From the NCBI GenBank assembly GCA_020446045.1, contig JAGRFM010000142.1, positions 1 through 58,733 of the forward strand: a stretch of DNA of 58,733 bases, read 5' to 3'. Shown here one piece after another: positions 44,247 to 52,509 of this stretch. Under the pieces are notes generated by a model. It was not told the origin of the DNA. It did not search any database and was given only the letters and a program-made list of their open reading frames with translations. The translations under genes and the position numbers were made by a program. The DNA is from Nitrosomonas sp. (GTDB taxonomy: Bacteria; Pseudomonadota; Gammaproteobacteria; Burkholderiales; Nitrosomonadaceae). Position 1 is the first letter of the stretch; every line of letters starts with the position of its first letter.

Positions 44247-44939
44247 TCAACGATAATCTTCAACATGCCGAATATCATCCCCGCTAACCATATAAATCAC
44301 ATACTCTGCCAAATTGCGTGCATGGTTATCAATGCGCTCAAGGGATTTCAGAACCAGAATAATATTGATGGTATATTTCATTTTCAGTGCGTCTTCCAGC
44401 ACATAGGTTGTCAGCCTGCGCAAGCTCGTGTTGAATTCTTCGTCAAGATCGTTGTGGATTAACAGTTTTCTTGCTCTTTTCAAATCTAATGTTTTCAGAA
44501 TTTCGATCACTTCCTGAAGCACTGTACACGCAAGATTGCCGATAATGTCAATTTCACGCAGCATATCAGTATCCCTGTTGTTGTCTTCAGGATAAATCTT
44601 TGTTGATATATGCGCTATCCGAACAGCTTCATCGTTCATACGCTCCAGGTCTGTAACCATCTTTGAGAATCCCATAATGGCACGTAAATCACGTGCGACA
44701 GGGCCTCTTTTTGCCAGCACTTCGATGATTGAACTGTCAATTTTTTTCTCTAATATATTGACTCGGAATTCTCTTTCTATCATCGCATGCACTTCTTTCT
44801 GATCTTGTGACTGAAAAGATTCAATTGCTTTTTGAATCTGTTCAAAAACAAGCGTTGTCATTTCCAGGATTTCAACATGAAGGTGGTCTAATTCACCATC
44901 AAAACGTCGAAAGGTATGACCTTCGAGCCGATCAGGCAT
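44247..44939 (-). CDS. phoU: Phosphate signalling protein PhoU
   Basis: Negative regulator that links the PstSCAB transporter to the PhoR kinase. The 230-residue protein is a helical bundle with two PhoU repeats: EILEMTTLVFEQIQKAIESF ... IIEVLAKRGPVARDLRAIMGFSKMVTDLERMNDEAVRIA and later MLREIDIIGNLACTVLQEVIEIL ... SLERIDNHARNLAEYVIYMVSG. E/D-x-x-R-x-x-D and R-D-L-R are the metal-binding signatures. It is last in pstSCAB-phoU but is separated from pstB by a MITE insertion of ~254 bp, so expression may be altered. Start has GGAG 9 nt upstream. Confidence 0.96.
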   Translation of the reverse strand: MPDRLEGHTFRRFDGELDHLHVEILEMTTLVFEQIQKAIESFQSQDQKEVHAMIEREFRVNILEKKIDSSIIEVLAKRGPVARDLRAIMGFSKMVTDLERMNDEAVRIAHISTKIYPEDNNRDTDMLREIDIIGNLACTVLQEVIEILKTLDLKRARKLLIHNDLDEEFNTSLRRLTTYVLEDALKMKYTINIILVLKSLERIDNHARNLAEYVIYMVSGDDIRHVEDYR

Positions 44940-44973
44940 TTTATGATTCTCCTTTATTGTTATTAAGCGCTTA

Positions 44974-45227
44974 GTGTTATTTCAATTTGATATTGCCGGA
45001 TACAGTTAGCTTTTCAGTGTTACTGGCAAGGCAGAGCATGCTATTCCCTTGTCAAAAGACCTAACACAGTCAGTGGCACTGAAAAACTAACCCAGCGGGC
45101 GCTCACAAGATATCCTGTTACTGTGTTGCAGCACTTGTCAATGGAAATAACCATTGGCTGCATGCTGCGCATTGTGACAAAATATCTTGTGAGTGCTGTA
45201 CACGGCAATATCAAATTGAAACAGCAC
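44974..45227. mobile_element. MITE-2 copy A (~254 bp, TA target site), between pstB and phoU
   Basis: Left end GTGTTATTTCAATTTGATAT and right end, read inward, GTGCTGTTTCAATTTGATAT are inverted repeats, each flanked outward by TA (44972-44973 and 45228-45229). TA duplication is typical of the IS630/Tc1 group. The interior has no frame. A matching copy in the opposite orientation starts at 58509. Its first base and the TA make the pstB stop codon. Confidence 0.85.
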
Positions 45228-46120
45228 TAGCCAAAACGACCGGTAATATAATCGCTGGTTAATTGGTGTATTGGATTGGTAAACAATTGTTCAGTTTTCC
45301 CCACTTCAATCAAATCACCAAGATGGAAATAAGCCGTACGGTGTGATACGCGAGCTGCCTGTTGCATGGAATGCGTGACAATGGCAATTGAATAGTCGGA
45401 ACACAATTCATTCATTAAATCTTCTATCACTGCCGTGGCAATGGGATCCAATGCGGAACAGGGTTCGTCCATCAGGATAACTTCAGGATTGATCGCTATC
45501 GCACGTGCAATACACAAACGTTGTTGCTGTCCGCCAGACAAACTGGTTCCAGACTGATCGAGACAATCCTTGATCTCGTTCCAAAGCCCTGCCCTTTGTA
45601 AACTGGTGACAACAATCGCTTCAAGCTCGGTTTTGTCTTTTGCCAGCCCATGAATACGCGGTCCAAAGGCAACATTTTCATAAATTGATTTCGGAAAAGG
45701 GTTCGGTTTTTGAAAGACCATTCCCACCCGTGCACGCAACGGCACTACATCAATGGACTTGTCATTGATATCCTCGCCATCCAGTTCAATTTTCCCTGTT
45801 ACCGTGCAATGATCTATGGTGTCATTCATTCGATTCAGGCAGCGCAGGAAAGTTGATTTGCCACAACCTGACGGGCCAATCATGGCGATGATTTCGTTGC
45901 GGCCGATATCCAGCGATACATTCTTGATGGCATGTTTGTTCCCATAGTGAACATTGACGTCGAAACACCTGATACGTGGATTGCTGACAGCGGTGATTCC
46001 AACTGTCTGCCGATCTTCACGCGAAACGATGGTGTGCGTCTGCTCGGGCGCTCTGATTGATTCTCGTTCCCCTATCTGCGCATTCTGACCGTTCCATTGT
46101 TTTTCTATAACAAGCGACAT
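45227..46120 (-). CDS. pstB: Phosphate ABC transporter ATP-binding protein PstB
   Basis: ATPase of the high-affinity phosphate importer. Walker [21 protein letters not shown]-loop [21 protein letters not shown], signature [16 protein letters not shown], Walker [16 protein letters not shown] and [21 protein letters not shown] are the standard PstB blocks. A ~45-residue N-terminal extension precedes the PstB core. The TAG stop lies at the junction with the MITE: TA is the target duplication and G is the MITE's first base. pstA lies 28 bp upstream, so pstA-pstB are co-transcribed. Confidence 0.97.
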   Translation of the reverse strand: MSLVIEKQWNGQNAQIGERESIRAPEQTHTIVSREDRQTVGITAVSNPRIRCFDVNVHYGNKHAIKNVSLDIGRNEIIAMIGPSGCGKSTFLRCLNRMNDTIDHCTVTGKIELDGEDINDKSIDVVPLRARVGMVFQKPNPFPKSIYENVAFGPRIHGLAKDKTELEAIVVTSLQRAGLWNEIKDCLDQSGTSLSGGQQQRLCIARAIAINPEVILMDEPCSALDPIATAVIEDLMNELCSDYSIAIVTHSMQQAARVSHRTAYFHLGDLIEVGKTEQLFTNPIHQLTSDYITGRFG

Positions 46121-46147
46121 AGCTTTATTTCTCCTAATCTCTTTTAA

Positions 46148-47446
46148 TTACCATCTGCGTTCAAACTTTCTGCGAAGCATGACGGCCACAGCGTTCATTA
46201 CAATTAAAAAACCCAGCAATACCATAATTGCTGCGGAAGTGCGTTCAACAAACGCCCGCTCCGGACTATCCGCCCATAAAAAGATTTGTACGGGCAATAC
46301 CGTCGCAGGATCAAACACACCGGATGGAATATCCACAATAAAGGCAACCATGCCGATCATCAGCAAAGGCGCTGTTTCTCCAAGGGCCTGAGCCATACCA
46401 ATAATCGTCCCGGTCAGCATCCCTGGAAACGCAAGTGGCAGTACATGAAAAAATACTGTTTGCATTTTTGACGCGCCAATACCCAGTGCTGCCTCACGTA
46501 TGGAAGGCGGCACTGACTTGAGTGCTGCACGGCTGGCTATAATGATGGTAGGCAGTGTCATCAAGGTCAGCACCAATCCGCCAACCAGAGGGGCTGAGCG
46601 TGGAAAACCAATAAAGTTAATAAACACCGCCAAGCCCAGAAGTCCATAAACAATCGAAGGTACCGCGGCGAGATTATTGATGTTAACTTCGATCAAATCG
46701 GTCCATTTGTTCTTGGGTGCGAATTCTTCCAGATAAACAGCTGTTGCAACACCGATGGGAAACGACAGCAGCAGCGTAATCATCAGCGTAAGAATAGAGC
46801 CTGTCAATGCCCCCCATATCCCGGCTTGCTCCGGCTCACGTGAATCGCCATTGGTGAAAAACCCCATATTGAATTTAAGTGATACGCTGTCTTCAGCAAT
46901 CAATTGATCAAGCCATGCAATTTGAACATCACGCAAGCGCCGGTCAGTTTCAGGCACTTCACGTTCCATATGGCCTTTAATCAGCATATCGACATCATCG
47001 CTTGCGAGTAGCCAGACTTGTTTAGTCTGGCCGACCAGTGTTGGATCATGCATAACCATATCTCTTAACTGGTACGCTGCACCCGTACTGATAAGACCGT
47101 ATAACAGCCGTCGCTCCTGACGGCTCTCGACGCCGGGAAACATCTCTCTCAGGCTTTTTTTAACCAGGCCGCCATAGTCTGCAAAAGAAAGTGTTTCGTT
47201 TTCATACGGTTTTTCAGTGGCAAAAAACTGTTCATCAAAGTCGACTTCAATCTGAATAAATGTCTGTTGAAACGCCGTATATCCTTTTGAGACGATGCTG
47301 AAAAAAAGCGTGAATACAAAAGCAATGCCGATGAACAGGGACAACAAACCCATACGCTGAAAAAATTTTTCGGATGCATGGCGTTTCGCGAGTCTTGTAT
47401 TGACATGATCGATTGTTTTGAGTTTTGACGGCTTCAAGTCATTCAT
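46148..47446 (-). CDS. pstA: Phosphate ABC transporter permease PstA (long form)
   Basis: Inner-membrane subunit of the phosphate importer. Helices include LGLLSLFIGIAFVFTLFFSIV-type (here QRMGLLSLFIGIAFVFTLFF) at the start, and after a long periplasmic insertion the canonical core GALTGSILTLMITLLLSFPIGVATAVYLEEFAPKNKWTDLIEVNINNLAAVPSIVYGLLGLAVF and the EAA-like loop REAALGIGASKMQTVFFHVLPLAFPGMLTGTIIGMAQALGETAPLLMIG. At 432 aa it is longer than E. coli PstA (296) because of the insertion between helix 1 and 2. Its start overlaps the end of pstC by 8 bp. Confidence 0.95.
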   Translation of the reverse strand: MNDLKPSKLKTIDHVNTRLAKRHASEKFFQRMGLLSLFIGIAFVFTLFFSIVSKGYTAFQQTFIQIEVDFDEQFFATEKPYENETLSFADYGGLVKKSLREMFPGVESRQERRLLYGLISTGAAYQLRDMVMHDPTLVGQTKQVWLLASDDVDMLIKGHMEREVPETDRRLRDVQIAWLDQLIAEDSVSLKFNMGFFTNGDSREPEQAGIWGALTGSILTLMITLLLSFPIGVATAVYLEEFAPKNKWTDLIEVNINNLAAVPSIVYGLLGLAVFINFIGFPRSAPLVGGLVLTLMTLPTIIIASRAALKSVPPSIREAALGIGASKMQTVFFHVLPLAFPGMLTGTIIGMAQALGETAPLLMIGMVAFIVDIPSGVFDPATVLPVQIFLWADSPERAFVERTSAAIMVLLGFLIVMNAVAVMLRRKFERRW

Positions 47447-48851
47447 ATTGTTCTCGATAGGTTTTCACCACATATAAAGCAATCATATTGAGTATCAGCG
47501 TCACCACAAAAAGCACCAATCCCAATGCAAAGGCGGCCAGGGTTTTGGGGCTGTCGAATTCCTGATCACCCACCAGCAAAGTAACAATCTGCACGGTGAC
47601 GGTCGTTACTGATTCGAGTGGATTTGCGGTCAAATTGGCTGCCAGGCCCGCCGCCATCACGACAATCATGGTTTCGCCGATAGCGCGTGATACCGCCAGC
47701 AAGATGCCGCCGACAATGCCGGGCAGCGCCGCCGGAATAATGACTTTTCTAATGGTCTCGGATTGTGTTGCGCCCAAAGCATAAGCGCCATCCCGCAGTG
47801 ACTGGGGAACGGCATTGATGACGTCATCGGAAAGCGACGATACAAACGGAATAATCATAATACCCATAACCGCACCGGCAGCCAGGGCGCTTTCTGAAGA
47901 AACGTCGAGCCCCAGCGATGCCCCCCACCCCCGAATCAACGGCGCAACGGTTAATGCGGCAAAAAAACCGTATACAACCGTAGGAATACCCGCAAGAATT
48001 TCGAGCAAGGGTTTGCTCAGCGAACGTATGCGTGGCGTAGCATACTCAGACAAATAAATGGCCGTCATCAGGCCGGTAGGCACGGCAACCATCATGGCGA
48101 TTGCAGAAACCAACAAGGTACCCGTAAAAAGCGGCGCCGCACCGAATGAACCGGATGAACCGACCTGGTCAGACCGAATGGCAGTCTGCGGACTCCACTC
48201 CAGCCCAAATAAAAAATCCGTGACTGGTACAGCCTGGAAAAAACGTATCGCCTCAAACAAGACCGACAATACGATACCCAGGGTAGTAAAAATCGCGATG
48301 GATGAACAGATGATCAAAAAAACCAGAATGGCTTTTTCGACTTTGTTGCGCGCACGGTGTTGCTCATGAATTCTAGACCATGCATACGTTGTTCCAGCCA
48401 TTCCCAATGCGATTGTCAGAACAAACAAGGCTGTCCTGCTGATCTGCTGCATTTCACGATAGTGATCAGCCGCAGCTATAATTTCCGGAGCGATATTTTC
48501 CGTTGCAATGTTTTCGTTAACCAGAATGCGAATTTCATTCAAGACAAGCTCGAGCTGATCTTTTGGAAGCGATGCAATATGTTCAGGAAGGCTCGAAATG
48601 ACCAGTGGCGTGATAATTGCAGGCTCAACAATATACCAGAACGCAAAAATCAACAAAACCGGCATACCGCACCACAATGCCATATAAAAGCCATAATAAC
48701 TCGGCAGCGAATTCAGTCTGCAGACATTACCCTCTGAAATAGCTAGTGCACGCTTGCGTCCAAGGTAAAAACTGATGGTGATCAACGATAGAAGAATCAA
48801 TGCAAGCACAGGTATTGACATAAATTGTATTGATGCAGTTAGTTCAGCCAT
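47439..48851 (-). CDS. pstC: Phosphate ABC transporter permease PstC (long form)
   Basis: Second membrane subunit. It opens with a hydrophobic segment (SIPVLALILLSLITISFYLGRKRALAI) and a second helix, then a long periplasmic-side insert, and the canonical core PLFTGTLLVSAIAMMVAVPTGLMTAIYLSEYATPRIRSLSKPLLEILAGIPTVVYGFFA with the EAA-like loop RDGAYALGATQSETIRKVIIPAALPGIVGGILLAVSRAIGETMIV. At 470 aa it exceeds E. coli PstC (~319). pstS ends about 19 bp upstream and its 3' end overlaps pstA, so the operon is intact apart from insertions. Confidence 0.95.
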   Translation of the reverse strand: MAELTASIQFMSIPVLALILLSLITISFYLGRKRALAISEGNVCRLNSLPSYYGFYMALWCGMPVLLIFAFWYIVEPAIITPLVISSLPEHIASLPKDQLELVLNEIRILVNENIATENIAPEIIAAADHYREMQQISRTALFVLTIALGMAGTTYAWSRIHEQHRARNKVEKAILVFLIICSSIAIFTTLGIVLSVLFEAIRFFQAVPVTDFLFGLEWSPQTAIRSDQVGSSGSFGAAPLFTGTLLVSAIAMMVAVPTGLMTAIYLSEYATPRIRSLSKPLLEILAGIPTVVYGFFAALTVAPLIRGWGASLGLDVSSESALAAGAVMGIMIIPFVSSLSDDVINAVPQSLRDGAYALGATQSETIRKVIIPAALPGIVGGILLAVSRAIGETMIVVMAAGLAANLTANPLESVTTVTVQIVTLLVGDQEFDSPKTLAAFALGLVLFVVTLILNMIALYVVKTYREQYE

Positions 48852-48858
48852 AAGATAC

Positions 48859-48873
48859 TAGGGGGTGTCGTCA
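48859..48873. repeat. Single 15-bp terminal-repeat-like motif at the pstS stop
   Basis: TAGGGGGTGTCGTCA, whose TCA is the complement of the pstS stop codon TGA. The same 15-mer occurs twice, head to head, at 50493-50522. It begins with TA-GGGGG like the ends of some IS5/IS427-group elements, so it may be a solo insertion end; no element body is adjacent. Confidence 0.6.
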
Positions 48874-49926
48874 TTGAACACCATTGAATAGATTTGTCCG
48901 CAGTTCTCTGGCATTTTCAGCATAGAGGGCGCGTTCAGGCGACTGCATGGGAATTAAGCCTTTATCTGAAAGATATCCCTCTTCACCCCAGGCTTTTTCG
49001 CTGGTTATTTCGTTCATAAATTCCTGAAGGCCTGGAATGATTCCAACGTGCGCTCGCTTAACATAGATAAACATCGGGCGAGAAATCCTGTAACTGCCAT
49101 CTGCTATTGATTCAAATGTTGGTTGCACTTGTTCGATAAGTGAACCCTGTACTTTGTCAAAGTTTTGTTCAAGAAAACTGAAACCGAATATGCCTAGCGC
49201 ATTGGAATTTGCCGTCAACTTCTGCACAATCAGATTATCGTTTTCACCTGCTTCAATATAAGCACCATCTTCACGGATAGTGTGGCAAATGGATTGATAT
49301 CGCCTTTTATCTGTTTTCCTCAGGGTGGCAATCCAGTTAAACTGATCACATCCTCCCTCCATGGCTAGTTCAACAAATGCATCCCGTGTACCTGAGGTTG
49401 GTGGTGGACCCAGTACTTCAATGGCGACATCCGGCAAATTGACATTGACGTCTTTCCAGGTTTTGTATGGATTCGGAACCAGTTTTTCACCACCTAGAGG
49501 ATCGGGTATGGCTTTGGCCAGCGCCAGATATATGTCTTTGAGCGAAAATGTTAACCGAGCTGTTTTTTTTGTATTTGCAATGACGATACCGTCATACCCG
49601 ATTTTTATTTCAACAATTCCCGTAACACCATTGGCTGCGCACATTTCAATTTCTGATTGCTTTATTGCGCGAGAAGAATTGGCAATATCAGGATGCCTGA
49701 CACCTATACCATCACAAAACAACTTTAAGCCGCCACCAGATCCGGTAGCTTCAACTTTGGGCGTTTTAAAACGCGTTATTTTTCCAAACGTTTCCGCAGC
49801 CACAGTCACGAAAGGGTATACGGTTGAAGAACCGACAACACTAATATAATCGCGCATCGACTGCGCAGATACCTGTGGTGTCAAGGCAAAAAAAACCGTT
49901 ATGGCTATCGTTATATTTTTAAGCAT
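48871..49926 (-). CDS. pstS: Phosphate ABC transporter substrate-binding protein PstS
   Basis: Periplasmic phosphate-binding protein, 351 aa. Signal peptide MLKNITIAITVFFALTPQVSA-Q. Typical motifs: RDYISVVGSSTVYPFVTVAAETFGK (phosphate-binding GSSTVYP), EATGSGGGLKLFCDG (the ATGSGGG loop), IANSSRAIKQSEIEMCAANGV and VLGPPPTSGTRDAFVELAMEGGC (SGTRD). AAGG lies 8-9 nt upstream of the ATG. The promoter should lie between here and the MITE at 50012, or be disturbed by it. First gene of the pstSCAB-phoU operon. Confidence 0.96.
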   Translation of the reverse strand: MLKNITIAITVFFALTPQVSAQSMRDYISVVGSSTVYPFVTVAAETFGKITRFKTPKVEATGSGGGLKLFCDGIGVRHPDIANSSRAIKQSEIEMCAANGVTGIVEIKIGYDGIVIANTKKTARLTFSLKDIYLALAKAIPDPLGGEKLVPNPYKTWKDVNVNLPDVAIEVLGPPPTSGTRDAFVELAMEGGCDQFNWIATLRKTDKRRYQSICHTIREDGAYIEAGENDNLIVQKLTANSNALGIFGFSFLEQNFDKVQGSLIEQVQPTFESIADGSYRISRPMFIYVKRAHVGIIPGLQEFMNEITSEKAWGEEGYLSDKGLIPMQSPERALYAENARELRTNLFNGVQ

Positions 49927-50011
49927 TCTCTTTTTCCTTGAAAAATTTGACGATTCGCAATCTCAAATTTTTATAAAAACAGCCAAGATATCAATCAGCC
50001 ATTTCTTTCAA

Positions 50012-50245
50012 CCTAAAAACCTCAGTTGACCGTTACAAAAAAGTACAAACTTGATGAATAAAAATATACATTTCAGGAAAATACTTTAACCTGAATGGTG
50101 AGCAACACTATGCTATTTATAGCTCATTGCGTTTAATTATTGCGGTGTTGCAATTCGTTGTAATAATTGATTATTACGCCTCATTGCACCTTGCTAAAAA
50201 TAAAAAACAAAGCACTCTAAACACCACCCAACTGAGGTTTTTAGA
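50012..50245. mobile_element. MITE-1 copy C (234 bp, TSD TTCAA), upstream of pstS
   Basis: Left end CCTAAAAACCTCAGTTG; right end CAACTGAGGTTTTTAGA, the last base mutated from G. Flanked by TTCAA at 50007-50011 and 50246-50250. The body is close to copy A in the same orientation. It lies 86 bp before the pstS start and so within or next to its control region. Confidence 0.9.
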
Positions 50246-50337
50246 TTCAAGAAATATTTTCACGCTTTCGTGTTACAGAATGATGACGATTTAATGTTCA
50301 TCTTTACGAGGAGGCAACAATACTTACCTGAAGGATC

Positions 50338-50354
50338 CAATTGAAATAGCACTT
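50338..50354. repeat. Solo MITE-2/IS630-like end
   Basis: CAATTGAAATAGCACTT resembles the inward part of the MITE-2 right end (CAAATTGAAACAGCACTA). No partner end is seen nearby, so this is either a relic or a chance match. It lies in the 580-bp gap between pstS and the pyruvate-kinase-like gene. Confidence 0.35.
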
Positions 50355-50463
50355 GTGCTTTGGAACAGAAGTTTTCTAGCCGTACCGGTATCAATATGTG
50401 GCCACTTCACAAGCAGCACGACTGATGTCATATAAGCGTAACTGTTATGTCATGCCAAGTCGC

Positions 50464-50469
50464 TATAAT
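50464..50469 (+). promoter_or_regulatory. Possible -10 element for the pyruvate-kinase-like gene
   Basis: A perfect TATAAT stands 37 bp before the ATG at 50507. The hexamer 17 bp upstream (ACTGTT) is a poor -35. Two ATGTCAT words (50424-50430 and 50447-50453) lie further upstream, loosely like PhoB-box half sites but with wrong spacing, so I do not call a Pho box. Confidence 0.35.
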
Positions 50470-50492
50470 TTCTTTATAACATTTGGTAGTCC

Positions 50493-50522
50493 TAGGGGGT
50501 GTCGTCATGACGACACCCCCTA
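50493..50522. repeat. Perfect 30-bp palindrome carrying the start codon of the kinase-like gene
   Basis: TAGGGGGTGTCGTCA followed at once by its reverse complement. The central CATG contains the ATG at 50507. Each arm equals the 15-bp motif at the pstS stop (48859-48873). It reads like two insertion-element ends fused without a body, or a regulator site. Confidence 0.75.
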
Positions 50523-52441
50523 ATAAAGAAAAACCGGTCATCACTATAATGAATTTAGAGAATCCTTCCATTACACAATCGGTGCTTCGTCATCTGCATG
50601 ATGAAATAACAGAGCTTATCCATCACATACACAAGCGAGGACTGGATAAAGTAGGACAGATTACGCTTACTGATCGAACCGTATTTTCCGATAAAAGCGT
50701 TGTCAATCTTGCTCAATATCTGGCGTTACGAGAATTGGATTTGCGCCCGTTACAGAAAAAACTGGCAGAAGCCGGATTGTCTTCACTTGACAGCTTAGAG
50801 CCTAATGTTTTTGCCAGCCTGAAAAGCGTTCTGCAAGTTCTCAGCCATGCATTGGGGAACCCAGCAAAAATCAATTTTGATTTTTCTTACCTGGAATTCG
50901 AAGAAGGGAATACGCTGTTACAGAAAAATGCTTATAAGGTACTGGGTGATTCCCGGCACAAACGAATTAAGCGAATCATGGCTACCTTGCCTTCCGAAGC
51001 TGCTGCAGATTACAAACTGGTTTACAACCTGATCAGGGAAGGTATGGATATCGCCCGGATTAATTGTGCGCACGATGATTTGTCGGCATGGCGCCTCATG
51101 ATTGACAATATCCGCCGTGCTGCAACAGAACTGGATTCTCAGTGCCGCATTCTCATGGATCTGGCAGGACATAAGGTTAGGACAGGTATCATTTTGAGCG
51201 ATCCGCAAACGCTCTATATCAAAATCAAAAAAAATAATAATGATCGTTATCCCAATACTGCCAGTTTCAGAATCATATCCGATGATGACGGAAAATCGAT
51301 TGCTATGCTGCAATCGGGAAATGAGTTCATCTTTCCGGTACCCAAAGCGGTTTTTGCCAATTTGAAAAATGGCGACCGGTTAAGCATTGAGGATGCACGC
51401 GGCAAGCAACGTCACATCAACATATTGACAGTACCGGAAGATGACCATATCGTCGGACTTTGTGATAAAACCATCCATCTCATAACCGGTCTGAAAGTCA
51501 CATGGCAAAGACTCATCGATACAGTCTATTCGGATCAGCATACCTTTAGATTTGTCAATCATAATTCGATGCCCGGCAAAATTCGTCTTCGTGCTGGAGA
51601 TAACTTATTTTTGCACAAGACACCCATACCCGGTTTTGTAATAAAAGACCCGTCAAACGGTAAATTGACTATGGTCGTTCATACCAGTTGTTCGGTACCC
51701 GGCGTAATCGATGCCCTTGATCTGGGCGCCCGTGTGTGGATCGATGATGGAAAAATAAGCGCCTATGTCAGCGAAAAAACACCAGACTATGTCATATTAC
51801 GTATTTCGAAAACCGGCCCCAAAGGCGCCAAATTGAAATCTGACATGGGACTCAGTTTTCCTGAAATAACGTTAAATTTACCCACTTTAACCGATAAGGA
51901 TCAGTCTGATCTGGATTTTATTTGTGAAAATGCAGATATGGTTGGCGTTTCCTTCGTCGAAACAGCTGATGATATGCACAAATTAATCACTGAACTGGTG
52001 CGACGCAACGCTTCCAATTTGCCGATCATCACAAAAATTAAAACCGCCAGCGCGGTAAAAAATCTGCCGGAGATTCTATTTGTCAGTTTGCCCAGCCATC
52101 CTGTCGGTGTAATGATCCCTTGTGGTGATCTGGCAGTAGAACTCGGTAATATACGCCTGGCTGAAATTCAGGAAGAACTACTTCGGTTGTGTGAAGCGGC
52201 TCATGTTCCGGTTGTATGGGCGCCACAGGTATTCGAATCTATCACCCGGTTCGGCATACGTTCAAGTTCAAGACCAGGCTTTACCGATGCGGCGATGGCT
52301 GTCCGCGCAGAATGCATCATGCTGAATAAAGGGCCTTTTCTCCTTGATGCAGTGCGTTTACTCGATATGGCGCTTAAATGTGTACAGGATCGCCAACATA
52401 AAAAAAATTTCCCGTTTATGTACTTTACACTGGTAATTTGA
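50507..52441 (+). CDS. Atypical pyruvate-kinase-like protein
   Basis: A 644-residue protein. About 150 N-terminal residues precede a pyruvate-kinase barrel: RIKRIMATLPSEAAADYKLVYNLIREGMDIARINCAHDD, MDLAGHKVRTG (canonical MDLKGPKIRTG), TKIKTASAVKNLPEIL (canonical KIE-N) and VMIPCGDLAVELGNIRLAEIQEELLRLCEAAHVPVVWAPQVFES (canonical ARGDLG, and A-T-Q-M/L). Several otherwise invariant positions are changed, and the C-terminal regulatory domain is missing, so normal pyruvate-kinase activity is doubtful. The start is uncertain: ATG at 50507 lies in a palindrome, and an ATG at 50549 is an alternative. It is divergent from pst. Confidence 0.75.
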   Translation: MTTPPNKEKPVITIMNLENPSITQSVLRHLHDEITELIHHIHKRGLDKVGQITLTDRTVFSDKSVVNLAQYLALRELDLRPLQKKLAEAGLSSLDSLEPNVFASLKSVLQVLSHALGNPAKINFDFSYLEFEEGNTLLQKNAYKVLGDSRHKRIKRIMATLPSEAAADYKLVYNLIREGMDIARINCAHDDLSAWRLMIDNIRRAATELDSQCRILMDLAGHKVRTGIILSDPQTLYIKIKKNNNDRYPNTASFRIISDDDGKSIAMLQSGNEFIFPVPKAVFANLKNGDRLSIEDARGKQRHINILTVPEDDHIVGLCDKTIHLITGLKVTWQRLIDTVYSDQHTFRFVNHNSMPGKIRLRAGDNLFLHKTPIPGFVIKDPSNGKLTMVVHTSCSVPGVIDALDLGARVWIDDGKISAYVSEKTPDYVILRISKTGPKGAKLKSDMGLSFPEITLNLPTLTDKDQSDLDFICENADMVGVSFVETADDMHKLITELVRRNASNLPIITKIKTASAVKNLPEILFVSLPSHPVGVMIPCGDLAVELGNIRLAEIQEELLRLCEAAHVPVVWAPQVFESITRFGIRSSSRPGFTDAAMAVRAECIMLNKGPFLLDAVRLLDMALKCVQDRQHKKNFPFMYFTLVI

Positions 52442-52509
52442 ATCTGCTTACATGATTCCGGCGTTCTAATAATTACTGAACCGTAAATGATGACTTTATG
52501 CTGAATCCC

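Noticed and set aside
50421..50456. Two ATGTCAT words as a Pho box for the kinase-like gene
   Set aside because: PhoB boxes need tandem 11-bp-spaced CTGTCAT-like repeats; here the two words are about 23 bp apart start to start.
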